This document shows, piece by piece, positions 9,577 through 16,501 of a stretch of DNA of 64,000 nucleotides (positions within the stretch are counted from its first letter, which is position 1; each line of letters opens with the position of its first letter). The position numbers and the translations under genes are program-made. Source of the stretch: Bryobacteraceae bacterium (lineage in GTDB: Bacteria > Acidobacteriota > Terriglobia > Bryobacterales > Bryobacteraceae); contig JAIEPW010000002.1 of NCBI GenBank assembly GCA_019748195.1, positions 1 through 64,000 of the forward strand. Reading direction: 5' to 3'. Under the pieces are notes generated by a model that worked only from the letters and a program-made list of their open reading frames with translations, was not told the origin of the DNA and searched no databases.

Positions 9577-9595
9577 GGTGGTGCCAGGCACCGAT
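9567..9595 (+). repeat. REP-like palindrome c (left boundary of RAYT unit)
   Basis: Twelve-base arms (ATCGGCGCCTGG against CCAGGCACCGAT, one G-T type mismatch) surround the loop TGGTG. It lies downstream of the RAYT gene and pairs with the copy at 10489-10517. Confidence 0.88.
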
Positions 9596-9636
9596 GTGGG
9601 AGGTTGGAACGCGATATCCGGCTTTTCTGCAGTAGC

Positions 9637-10350
9637 TTAGGCTGTGGAAAAAAGATCCGCAAAAAGTGACCCCAGTTGCTTCTGGGCCGCTTTTCGATCC
9701 GCGCGTTTGGGCCGTGGAAACAAGACGCCGAACCGCTCCTCCAGCTCCGCTACAAAGCGCGCGGAGCCGAGCGGGATGCCGTGGCGGGTGGCCTTGCGGA
9801 TCGCGGCGAGCTCGCGGCGCGGCTGCTTCGCGCCCAGCGCGAGCCTCCAGTAGTCCAAATCAAAGCGGCTCTCAAATGTTTGCGTGTCCAGCCACGGCGG
9901 CGCCTTCTTCAATCCCAAATGCACCGCCGCCGTGGACCAGCGATACTCCTCGGCGCGCGCGGTGATGCGCGCCCGAACCGGGTTCAGCTCCACGTAGCGA
10001 AGCGCGCAGGCGAAGTGTTTTTCATCCAAAACACAGGCAAAATAGCGGTCTTTCCACAAATGCCCGCTTCGCCGCAGGCGGCTGTTGAGGAACTTCGCGT
10101 ACTCGCCGGCGAGGCGCTCCATCATGTTCGAGAGAGCGTCTTCCTCGTCGGGAATCACGATGAGGTGGCTGTGGTTGGACATCAGGCACCAGGCGATGAC
10201 GCGCACGTTGTGCTCCTCGGAATGGCGCGCGAGGAGGTTCAGGTAATGGAGACGATCGGCGTCGGTGAAGAAGGTGCGTTGTCCAAAGTTGCCGCGCTGG
10301 GTGACGTGGAGGGCGAGGCCGGGAGGTGCGAATCGGGGTCGGCGAGGCAT
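9637..10350 (-). CDS. REP-associated tyrosine transposase (RAYT, Y1/HUH family)
   Basis: The 237-residue protein is a single-domain Y1 transposase. Recognisable parts are the opening RFAPPGLALHVTQRGN, the HUH-type motif HSH at residues 60-62 in WCLMSNHSHLIV, and the helix GEYAKFLNSRLRRSGHLWKDR with the candidate catalytic Tyr84. The C-terminal block ALRYVELNPVRARI, frequent in RAYTs, is also present. These enzymes cut and join single-stranded REP hairpins and are thought to spread REP sequences. The gene lies between two REP-like palindromes and its length is normal for the family, so it appears intact. A shortened relic of its 3' part lies at 13.8 kb. Confidence 0.92.
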   Translation of the reverse strand: MPRRPRFAPPGLALHVTQRGNFGQRTFFTDADRLHYLNLLARHSEEHNVRVIAWCLMSNHSHLIVIPDEEDALSNMMERLAGEYAKFLNSRLRRSGHLWKDRYFACVLDEKHFACALRYVELNPVRARITARAEEYRWSTAAVHLGLKKAPPWLDTQTFESRFDLDYWRLALGAKQPRRELAAIRKATRHGIPLGSARFVAELEERFGVLFPRPKRADRKAAQKQLGSLFADLFSTA

Positions 10351-10488
10351 GTTGAAACAGTAGTGATGGGAGTGGGGAGAAGTTCTCGCGGAAAGTGGGG
10401 GGAGGCGCGGGTGGGGCGGTTTTTGGCGGGCCGGAAAATGGCTGCAAGGGGCTGAGGGGGCCAGACTTAGCTTCGAAATCGCCGGCGG

Positions 10489-10517
10489 ATCGGCGCCAGG
10501 TGGTGCCTGGCACCGAT
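10489..10517 (+). repeat. REP-like palindrome d (right boundary of RAYT unit)
   Basis: Arms ATCGGCGCCAGG and CCTGGCACCGAT (one mismatch) surround the loop TGGTG. It lies upstream of the RAYT gene and is nearly identical to palindrome f at 14115-14143, the matching edge of the deleted unit. Confidence 0.88.
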
Positions 10518-10630
10518 TTGTGGCCGATGATAATTGGGGTGAATGTTCTTTTCGCGAACATAAATGTCGATGTACACTCAGCCGAATCCTTCGGGATTAC
10601 GAGAGCGACGAATACATGAAAGGAAATTCT

Positions 10631-10864
10631 ATGTGGCGCTTCTCAAGGTCAATCAACCTCGCTAGTCCTCTGATTGTGGCGATAGCTGCAGCCCTGTTTG
10701 CCCCAGTTGAGGCCACTTCCTGTGAATGGTGCGTTTTGCTGGATAATGGATCGGGAGCTTGGTACGGAGGCTGCGCCGGTCCTGATCCGTGCGGCTACCT
10801 TTGCGCACCTGCGCAGTACCTCTACCAATGGTGTCAAATAATACAGTGGTGCAGCTGTGTTTGA
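10631..10864 (+). CDS. small secreted cysteine-rich peptide
   Basis: The 77-residue product has a clear signal peptide (positively charged start, then SPLIVAIAAALFAPVEATS), leaving a mature peptide of about 47 residues. Eight cysteines sit at 31, 34, 48, 54, 58, 68, 74 and 76 with many aromatics (CEWC, QWC twice, CSCV end), enough for four disulfides. I recognise no family. The start at ATG 10631 has AAGGA six bases upstream; an in-frame ATG at 10616 would add five residues. The stop overlaps the start of the next gene, and the following genes encode a TonB domain and a thioredoxin-rhodanese protein, so a redox-matured exported peptide is plausible. Base composition is lower in GC than the flanking genes. 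Confidence 0.65.
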   Translation: MWRFSRSINLASPLIVAIAAALFAPVEATSCEWCVLLDNGSGAWYGGCAGPDPCGYLCAPAQYLYQWCQIIQWCSCV

Positions 10865-11282
10865 TAAACTGCTGGCTGCAACTTTCATTCCCTTCATCGG
10901 CTTGCCGATTTTAGGGCAAGAGCTCATTCGGGTCAAGGTTGGGTCTTTACCGCTCCGAAGCCAGGCATTTGCAGCGGCAACGCCTGTATATCCGCCAAAC
11001 GCGATCTTCCAGAAGCGAGAGGGCAAAGTTATAATCGCTGTCACGGTGGGAGTTGAGGGGGCTGTCACGAATGTAGAGATCAAAGAGGCCACGAGCCGGG
11101 ATTTCGAATTGGCGGTTCGATCTGCCGTGAGTGCCTGGCAGTTTCACCCGCCCCGCCTGGTGGATGGTAGGAAAGCCGCGATTTCAGGTGTGCTGGCGTT
11201 CTACTTTAGGATTACCGACGGTCGCCCCGAGGTGATTGACGCTGCACAGCAGAGCCTCCTCGGATCCAGGTTGAGAATGTAA
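10857..11282 (+). CDS. TonB C-terminal-domain protein
   Basis: The 141-residue protein has a hydrophobic N-terminus (LLAATFIPFIGLPILGQ) followed by a TonB-type C-terminal domain. The signature runs PVYPPNAIFQKREGKVIIAV, then TVGVEGAVTNVEIKEAT and AWQFHPPRLVDGR. Such domains contact outer-membrane receptors or act as periplasmic binding modules; the long Pro-rich spacer of a real energy transducer is missing, so this is probably not a functional TonB. The GTG start overlaps the end of the Cys-rich peptide gene by eight bases, and the thioredoxin-like gene starts 11 bases downstream. Operon membership is likely; a role with the peptide is inferred only from position. Confidence 0.78.
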   Translation: MFDKLLAATFIPFIGLPILGQELIRVKVGSLPLRSQAFAAATPVYPPNAIFQKREGKVIIAVTVGVEGAVTNVEIKEATSRDFELAVRSAVSAWQFHPPRLVDGRKAAISGVLAFYFRITDGRPEVIDAAQQSLLGSRLRM

Positions 11283-11293
11283 CGAGGTGTACG

Positions 11294-12121
11294 ATGTCTC
11301 GGCTTTTAGTGCAGATCGCAGTCTTGGTGGCATCTGCTGTTTTTGGGGTCAGCGCATCACGACTCTACCATTGGTATGTGTCCGTCAAGGCTCCAGCCCT
11401 GCCAGTTGTTAATGATTTGCCGCCACTGGCGATGGGTGCTCTCGTAGAGAGCTTTCGTTCAGATGGCGGCACGTTGCTGATTGTCACTTCTGCGCAGTGC
11501 GAATACTGCAAGCGGAGCCGTGAATTTCATCGTGAACTGGTGAGCGTCGCCCGGCGAACCGCACGCGCAGTACGGGTGGCGTGTTCCTCGCAGGATTTCG
11601 CCAGGGAACTGGGTGCTGAGCCGAAAGAAGTCATTGACCCTCGGGCACTTACGTTTCGCGTTGGGGGCACGCCAACGATTGCGATATTGGATGGTCGCGG
11701 GCGCGTGGATGATTTGTGGTTGGGGCTTTTGCCAGCCGGTGCAGAGCGAACTGTCCTCGAGAGAGTTAAAGTCGCGACCGGCAGGATCAACGAAACGCTT
11801 CCACGAGAGTGGGCGTTTTTGTCTGCCTCCGACATCGTTCAGCGCGACGGCGTCGACCTGCCCAGGTCTGTTGTGGAGATTGCTGAGCGGGGCGAAATTC
11901 CCCCTCCAGCCGAACCGATTCAACACTTGCCGCTATCTGAGCTACCCATCAGGGCTCCTTTTGAGCTTGCAGCAGGGCCTCACGTCATCCATTGCGGTCA
12001 TGTTAATGCGGACTCGTGCGCGTATGCGGTTACGGAGCTTCGCCGCCTGGGGCGTGAGATCAAGGTGATGAATCCAGGTCGCACCTTCCGATCCTGTAAC
12101 TTATCAAGTTCTCAACCATGA
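11294..12121 (+). CDS. membrane-anchored thioredoxin-like / rhodanese-like fusion
   Basis: The 275-residue protein has an N-terminal membrane anchor (residues 5-22) and a thioredoxin fold with redox motif CEYC at 69-72 and the cis-proline segment VGGTPTIAILD at 123-133. A C-terminal segment (about 215-262) resembles a rhodanese: ELPIRAPFEL, then VIHCGHVNADSCAYAVTELRRLG with Cys234 at the active-site position, though the loop is longer than usual. The anchor places the domains in the periplasm. It could oxidise, isomerise or sulfurate partners; the adjacent eight-cysteine peptide is an obvious candidate. The gene is coupled to the next one by an ATGA overlap. The thioredoxin call is firm, the rhodanese call moderate. 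Confidence 0.75.
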   Translation: MSRLLVQIAVLVASAVFGVSASRLYHWYVSVKAPALPVVNDLPPLAMGALVESFRSDGGTLLIVTSAQCEYCKRSREFHRELVSVARRTARAVRVACSSQDFARELGAEPKEVIDPRALTFRVGGTPTIAILDGRGRVDDLWLGLLPAGAERTVLERVKVATGRINETLPREWAFLSASDIVQRDGVDLPRSVVEIAERGEIPPPAEPIQHLPLSELPIRAPFELAAGPHVIHCGHVNADSCAYAVTELRRLGREIKVMNPGRTFRSCNLSSSQP

Positions 12122-13611
12122 ACATGCTGTTTACTTTAGCGCTGCCTGCACTGATCCTCGGTGCAGGGGAAGTGACTGGCGTCGTCGTCACTACTTCTGG
12201 TACACCCATACCCGAGGCCACGGTGAAAGTGTTCAGCGTGGAGACCGCGAAGCAGGCAGTCACTGCGCGCGACGGGCGATTCCGCATAGCCAATCTTACG
12301 GCAGGCGAGTACACCGTTTTCGCGTCCGAGAACAGCCGCTATACGTCGCCCAAACTCATCCGGCTAGCCGAGACCCAGCAAGCGGAGCTCGTTTTGAAGT
12401 TGCGGAGCACTGGCTCGATCTCCGGTTCCGTGATATCCGGCAAGGACCGGCGCGGGCTTACCGGCATGAGGGTGACGGCATGGCAATCGAGCGAGAAACT
12501 CGCGGGAGAATTTGAGATCCGTGGAGTGGCGCAGACGAACGACAACGGCGAGTTTTCCATCGAACACCTGCGGCCGGGGCGCTACTTCCTGGAGGTCCGC
12601 TCACCGGTAATCACCGTCAACGAAGCCGGGCCGCGCTGGCGAAGGGTGTTCTACCCCGGAGGGGAAACGATTCGCGATGCTTCACCAGTGGATCTGCTGG
12701 AAGGAGCCAATCCAGGGGGCATTCGCATTGCGGTCGAGGAGGTCGCGGCGCAGTGCGTGACTGTGGAGGTTGGAACCGCCGCGAGTTCGGATCGGCGTGT
12801 GGTCTCCATTCTCGATCCGGATCTGCCTCAATCCATCGCAGAACTTCCGATAGCGCCTTCCGCCTCCAGCGTGAGAGCGTGCGGTCTTCAGGAAGGGTCT
12901 TTTTTGACGCGCCTTTCGGTGTTCCGCGGCTCCGGACCTGCGGCAATGGACAGCTCGCGGATTTCGGTGAGGAGAGGCAAGGAGACAATCGTCCGGCTGA
13001 ATGCAATCCCGAAGTGCCGGATCAGCGGATTGATTCAACTGCCGGATGATCTCGCCAAGGAGGTGACGACCGCGGATCAGCGGTTCGCATTTAGCCTGCG
13101 GCCCGCCGATCGACTTCCCTATCCGGATGAATTGATGCCGTTCCCCGTCACTCTGAACCAGCCGTTCCAAGTCGAAGTGTTCGCCGGCGAATACCGGGCG
13201 GAGGTCAGCGGCTTGCGTCCTCCCTTGCGGGTGAAGGCGCTCGAGGTGGGCAATACCGACCTGTTGAGGAACCGTGGCGGGGTGGCGTGCGGGGCTGAGC
13301 TGAAAGGTGAGGTGGCGGCGGACAGCGGGCAGGTCTCCGGACAGGTCACAGACTCCGAGACTGGCAAACCACATCCGTTCGCGAGGGTGATCCTGGCGCC
13401 GAAGGACTCGCCCGACGAGGCGCTGATCTCGGCCGCGGATCAGAACGGCCAGTTTCGCATTTCCAGGGTCCCGCCCGGAAAGTACCGGTTGAGCGCTGGT
13501 AATGAAGACGACGACCTGGCGGTTTTGCGGAATCGATCCAAGAGCCGGGGCGAGGAGTTGGAGGTTACCGCCAAAGGGATTCTTACCCGTAGTACGAGCG
13601 TTGGGAGATAG
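12118..13611 (+). CDS. secreted carboxypeptidase-regulatory-like domain protein
   Basis: The 497-residue protein starts with a short signal sequence (MNMLFTLALPALILGAG). At least three beta-sandwich repeats of the carboxypeptidase-regulatory type follow, seen as GEVTGVVVTTSGTPIPEATV and GRFRIANLTAGEYTV, GSISGSVISGKDRRGLTGMRV and GEFSIEHLRPGRYFLEV, and QVSGQVTDSETGKPHPFARV and GQFRISRVPPGKYRL. Such proteins are abundant in Solibacter-like genomes as surface or periplasmic structural proteins. It overlaps the previous gene (ATGA) and ends the four-gene operon. GC content rises toward the local norm in its second half. Confidence 0.8.
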   Translation: MNMLFTLALPALILGAGEVTGVVVTTSGTPIPEATVKVFSVETAKQAVTARDGRFRIANLTAGEYTVFASENSRYTSPKLIRLAETQQAELVLKLRSTGSISGSVISGKDRRGLTGMRVTAWQSSEKLAGEFEIRGVAQTNDNGEFSIEHLRPGRYFLEVRSPVITVNEAGPRWRRVFYPGGETIRDASPVDLLEGANPGGIRIAVEEVAAQCVTVEVGTAASSDRRVVSILDPDLPQSIAELPIAPSASSVRACGLQEGSFLTRLSVFRGSGPAAMDSSRISVRRGKETIVRLNAIPKCRISGLIQLPDDLAKEVTTADQRFAFSLRPADRLPYPDELMPFPVTLNQPFQVEVFAGEYRAEVSGLRPPLRVKALEVGNTDLLRNRGGVACGAELKGEVAADSGQVSGQVTDSETGKPHPFARVILAPKDSPDEALISAADQNGQFRISRVPPGKYRLSAGNEDDDLAVLRNRSKSRGEELEVTAKGILTRSTSVGR

Positions 13612-13648
13612 TGAGCCGAGGTCTAGCGCACCTCTTGCTCTCCGGTTC

Positions 13649-13700
13649 ACCTGCTACAACAGAACTAATGGGCATCCCCTTCACGCCGGAGACCGTTGCC
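13649..13700 (+). repeat. duplicated fragment of the aat start region
   Basis: These 52 bases match 14171-14222 without gaps at 44 positions by eye. The copy includes the pre-start sequence CCTGCTACAACAGAA, an ATG at 13668 and codons for [10 protein letters not shown], the N-terminus of aat. It stops four bases before the left palindrome of the deleted RAYT unit, so that unit sits between two copies of the aat start. The fragment is not a functional gene. Confidence 0.85.
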
Positions 13701-13704
13701 GGCG

Positions 13705-13733
13705 TCGGGTGCCAGGTAGTGCCTGGCACCGAT
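13705..13733 (+). repeat. REP-like palindrome e (left boundary of deleted unit)
   Basis: The nine inner bases of each arm pair (GGTGCCAGG with CCTGGCACC) around the variant loop TAGTG; the outer bases are decayed. It pairs with palindrome f. Confidence 0.8.
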
Positions 13734-14114
13734 CGGAGACGTTGAAATGAGTTTTCCGCCTTCTGCTGCAGTAGGTTAGGCTGTGGAAAAAAGGCGCTCG
13801 AAAATAGACCCCAGTTGTTTCTGGGCCACTTTTCGATCCGCGAGTTTGGGCCGAGGAAACACGACGCCGAACCGCTGCTCGGCCGTGCGGATGCGTCAAG
13901 GCGCGCCTCCGATCGGCCCATTCAGAACGGCTCTCGAATGGTTGCCGTGATCCAGCCACCGCGGCGCGACGCGGATCGGGGGCAGGAAGGATGCTATGGG
14001 TGGGGGAAGTTCTCGCGGAAAGGGGGGATGTGCGGGTGGGGGCGTTTTTCGGAGGGTCAAAAAATTAATGCAAGCGATTATGGGGGAAGGGCTTAGGTGC
14101 GGCGTGGAAGTCGC

Positions 14115-14143
14115 ATCGGCGCCAGGTGGTGCCTGGCACCGAT
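14115..14143 (+). repeat. REP-like palindrome f (right boundary of deleted unit)
   Basis: The 29 bases are the same as palindrome d (arms ATCGGCGCCAGG and CCTGGCACCGAT, loop TGGTG). It ends 28 bases before the intact copy of the aat start duplication. Confidence 0.88.
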
Positions 14144-14189
14144 GGGGGGAAATGGGCCGGATCCCGGCCTACCTGCTACAACAGAATGG

Positions 14190-14768
14190 ATGGGTATCCC
14201 CTTCACGCCGGAAACCGTCGAGGCGGCCTACCGGCGCGGCATCTTCCCTATGTCCGACCCCGATACTGGCTGGATCAGTTGGTATCATCCTCGGAAACGG
14301 GCGATGATCCCCCTCGATGCGTTCCACGTCTCCAAATCACTCGCGCGCCGCATCCGCAAGCAGGACTTCGAGGTCACCTACGACGCCGCTTTCGAACAGG
14401 TGATGCGCGCCTGCGCGTCGCGCGAATCCACCTGGATTTCCGAGGAGTTCATCGACGTCTACGGCGAACTGCACCGGCAAGGCAAAGCGCATTCCGTGGA
14501 AGTCTGGATCGGGGGCGAGCTTGCGGGCGGCACTTACGGAGTCCACCTGGGGGCTGCCTTCTTCGCGGAATCCAAGTTTCACAGGGTCACCGACATGTCC
14601 AAGGTCGCGCTGGCAAGCCTGGCGGGCAAGCTTCGCGCCGGCGGATTCCGCCTGCTGGAGGTGCAGTACCTGACTCCGCACCTGGCGCAGTTCGGGGCAA
14701 TCGAAGTTCCCGATCGCACCTACACGGCGATTCTCGCGGAAGCCCTGGAGGGTTGCGGCAGATGGTGA
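14190..14768 (+). CDS. aat: leucyl/phenylalanyl-tRNA--protein transferase
   Basis: The 192-residue enzyme transfers Leu or Phe from tRNA to N-terminal Arg or Lys of proteins, marking them for ClpS/ClpAP degradation in the bacterial N-end rule pathway. Diagnostic blocks are [12 protein letters not shown] near the start, [53 protein letters not shown] and [18 protein letters not shown]. Length is near the short end of the family, typical of this clade. ATG 14190 follows TACAAC by seven bases. Sequence upstream is a RAYT-derived unit and a duplicate of the gene's own start, so its original promoter may be partly replaced. It overlaps eutC by seven bases. Confidence 0.93.
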   Translation: MGIPFTPETVEAAYRRGIFPMSDPDTGWISWYHPRKRAMIPLDAFHVSKSLARRIRKQDFEVTYDAAFEQVMRACASRESTWISEEFIDVYGELHRQGKAHSVEVWIGGELAGGTYGVHLGAAFFAESKFHRVTDMSKVALASLAGKLRAGGFRLLEVQYLTPHLAQFGAIEVPDRTYTAILAEALEGCGRW

Positions 14769-15469
14769 CATCCAACCCATGGGAGTACTTGAAGGCGGCC
14801 ACACCGGCTCGAATCGCACTGGGGCGCGCGGGACACGCTCTGCCCACGCGGGAGCTGCTGGCATTCCAACTGGCGCATGCGCGAGCCCGTGACGCCGTGC
14901 ATCTGCCGCTGGATGTCGGCGCGCTGCAAGCCGAACTTCCGAACGCCATCGCCTTGCACAGCGAGGCTCCCGACCGCGCGGCGTACCTGCGCCGCCCGGA
15001 TCTAGGCCGCCGGCTCGACCCGCGTTCGGCCGAAGCGATCGCGGCGATGCGGGCGCCTGTCGCCTGGATCATCTGCGACGGCCTGAGCGCGGTGGCGATC
15101 CATCGCCACGCGGCGCCTCTGCTCCGAGAACTTTCCCGTCCCGAGCCGCTGTTGCTGGTGGAGCAAGGTCGCGTGGCTATCGGAGACGCTATCGGCGAAT
15201 TGCTGCAAGCCGAGCTGAGCGTGGTGCTGATCGGCGAACGTCCCGGCCTCAGCTCTCCGGACTCGCTCGGGATCTACGTGACGTACCAGCCCCGCGCCGG
15301 CAGGACGGACGCCGATCGAAACTGCATCTCGAACGTCCGTCCGGAAGGGCTGACCTACCAGGAGGCGGCGCGGAAACTGCTGTGGCTGATCGGCGCCGCG
15401 CGATCCCGGCGGTTGAGCGGTGTGGGTTTGAAGGAAGACTCCGCGAGGGCGCTGCCGGATGCAGGCTAG
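14762..15469 (+). CDS. eutC: ethanolamine ammonia-lyase small subunit
   Basis: The 235-residue product matches EutC, the light chain of adenosylcobalamin-dependent ethanolamine ammonia-lyase, which splits ethanolamine to acetaldehyde and ammonia. Strong signatures are [30 protein letters not shown] and the block [33 protein letters not shown], present across the family. The start at ATG 14762 overlaps the end of aat. The large subunit EutB, normally encoded directly upstream, is absent here, and no other eut genes occur in the window. EutB must lie elsewhere if the enzyme is functional. Confidence 0.92.
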   Translation: MVTSNPWEYLKAATPARIALGRAGHALPTRELLAFQLAHARARDAVHLPLDVGALQAELPNAIALHSEAPDRAAYLRRPDLGRRLDPRSAEAIAAMRAPVAWIICDGLSAVAIHRHAAPLLRELSRPEPLLLVEQGRVAIGDAIGELLQAELSVVLIGERPGLSSPDSLGIYVTYQPRAGRTDADRNCISNVRPEGLTYQEAARKLLWLIGAARSRRLSGVGLKEDSARALPDAG

Positions 15470-15491
15470 TCCCGCCGTGCACTCCACGCGC

Positions 15492-15497
15492 TATGCT
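15492..15497 (+). promoter_or_regulatory. -10-like box TATGCT
   Basis: TATGCT ends eight bases before the lipoprotein start at 15506, with no Shine-Dalgarno between. It fits the TAnnnT close-to-start pattern seen throughout the window. Confidence 0.4.
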
Positions 15498-15505
15498 CAA
15501 GACAA

Positions 15506-16102
15506 ATGCGCGTGCCGGCGGCAAGCCTTGCGGCCATGCTCCTGACAGGATGTGGAGGAACGCCTGGGCGTGTCACCGCGCCGCCACCGGCAGAATCCTC
15601 GAGCCCGCCGCCTAAGATCACCATGTTTTACGCCTCCCCGCCCCAGATCGCGGCGCGGGAGAGCACGCTGCTCTGCTACGGAGTGGAACAGGCAGCCAGC
15701 GTCGCGATGGAGCCCGCGGTCGGGTCCATCGCTCCGGCAGTCAGCCGTTGCCTGCAGATTTCGCCAACGCGGAGCACGGAGTATCGCTTGACCGCGAAAT
15801 CGCGGGACGGGAGAAGCGTATCGCAGAGCGTTCGTGTCACCGTGGGGGGAGCGCGAGCCAGGATTCTGGACGTGCGCGTGAGCGCACTCGAGGTAAGCAA
15901 GGGCAGCGCGATCTCGATCTGCTGGAAAGCGGAAGAGGCGGTTTCCGCCGAGGTTCATCCGCTGCCGGCGCTCGATCCCGCCGCGAATCCGAACCGGAAC
16001 TGCGTGGCGGATCGCCCCGCCGCGACCAAGGTATACGTTTTGAAGGTGAAGGGGGCCAGCGGGGACGAAGACCGGGAAGAGATCCGGATCAGGGTAAGGT
16101 AG
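15506..16102 (+). CDS. hypothetical lipoprotein
   Basis: The 198-residue protein has a lipobox (LAAMLLTGC, Cys at residue 16) and a Pro/Ser-rich linker. Two Ig-like beta-rich segments follow, each with the pattern of a variable 'cysteine-containing strand, then VTVGG or IRIRV end' (LLCYGVEQAASVAMEP..., ISICWKAEEAVSAEV...). Repeat-like domains of this kind occur in acidobacterial surface proteins. It should be anchored by lipid, probably on the outer membrane. Its 3' end overlaps the convergent small HTH gene by 14 bases. Function unknown. Confidence 0.75.
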   Translation: MRVPAASLAAMLLTGCGGTPGRVTAPPPAESSSPPPKITMFYASPPQIAARESTLLCYGVEQAASVAMEPAVGSIAPAVSRCLQISPTRSTEYRLTAKSRDGRSVSQSVRVTVGGARARILDVRVSALEVSKGSAISICWKAEEAVSAEVHPLPALDPAANPNRNCVADRPAATKVYVLKVKGASGDEDREEIRIRVR

Positions 16103-16307
16103 ACTCCTGCTTCATTCCATTGAGCATCAGCCGCAGAATGACCAGGTCGGACGGCTGAAACAGCGCCACCGGAACATTGCTGAGGTCCTCGTCACGATCC
16201 ACGATGTGCCGGCGGATCAGCACACGCAGTTGTTCGACCGTAACTCCAAGCTCTTCAGCAGCTTCGGGCTCCGTATAGTGAGCTTTGGCAGGTTTGGACA
16301 AGATCAT
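16089..16307 (-). CDS. small MerR-like helix-turn-helix protein
   Basis: The 72-residue protein reads HYTEPEAAEELGVTVEQLRVLIRRHIVDRDEDLSNVPVALFQPSDLVILRLMLNG. That is a MerR/excisionase-style winged helix (TEPEAAEELGVTVEQLRVLI) with a predicted recognition helix and a C-terminal helix. Such proteins act as small regulators or DNA-binding adaptors. It converges with the lipoprotein gene and is divergent from the lyase gene. No partner is obvious, and its targets are unknown. Confidence 0.6.
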   Translation of the reverse strand: MILSKPAKAHYTEPEAAEELGVTVEQLRVLIRRHIVDRDEDLSNVPVALFQPSDLVILRLMLNGMKQESTLP

Positions 16308-16341
16308 CCGGAAGTGGGCCTCATTCCTACTTTCTGGATTG

Positions 16342-16378
16342 TAGGACCGGGACGCCCGCCCACCAATCGGGCGGAGTC
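16342..16378. other. inverted repeat in the divergent intergenic region
   Basis: CGCCCG and CGGGCG flank the nine bases CCACCAATC-like, and a second GC-rich hairpin (GCCGCC / GGCGGC) follows at about 16410-16435. They lie between the small HTH gene and the PLP-dependent lyase. They could be operators or leader hairpins; no known riboswitch consensus was recognised. Confidence 0.35.
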
Positions 16379-16501
16379 CCTAAGAGCCGTACGTTATTGC
16401 CTGATACGCCGCCCTTGGTATGGCGGCGGCAACAACTTAGAACTGAAGTCCCGATAGCCAGCCGCGCCGCGAGTGATTACACTGAGGTTGGAGCGCAAAC
16501 C

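Larger units (their letters stand above)
9567..10517 (-). mobile_element. REP-bounded RAYT transposase unit (complete)
   Basis: A 951-base unit is bounded by REP-like palindromes c and d and encloses one intact RAYT gene on the minus strand. Non-coding flanks lie between the gene and each palindrome. Both flanks recur, in the same order and orientation, in the deleted unit at 13705-14143, so the whole REP-to-REP segment appears to be the mobile or duplicated entity. Established knowledge: RAYTs are single-strand-specific HUH nucleases that act on REP hairpins. Mobility of this unit as a block is my inference. Confidence 0.75.
13705..14143 (-). mobile_element. deleted, non-autonomous RAYT-derived unit
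   Basis: A 439-base segment between palindromes e and f aligns with both ends of the complete RAYT unit. Its left part (about 13760-13970) matches the RAYT 3' flank and C-terminal codons, including GGCTGTGGAAAAAAG and TTTCGATCCGCG. Its right part (about 13995-14143) matches the sequence upstream of the RAYT gene, including AAGTTCTCGCGGAAAG. The middle, equivalent to about 9905-10365 of the complete unit and holding the HUH motif, is missing. It cannot encode a transposase and resembles a MITE-like derivative that would depend on the full RAYT. Confidence 0.82.

Noticed and set aside
9426-9662. N-terminal extension of the D-aminoacylase frame into the RAYT unit
   Set aside because: It would read through palindrome c and lose the signal peptide; TATAAT and the signal support 9425.
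10540-10575. Possible LexA-type operator (TTCGCGAACATAAATGTCG) upstream of the Cys-rich peptide
   Set aside because: It only partly matches known LexA boxes and no SOS gene is involved.
16308-16501. SAM riboswitch upstream of the Met/Cys lyase
   Set aside because: Hairpins are present but the conserved core sequences of SAM classes are absent.
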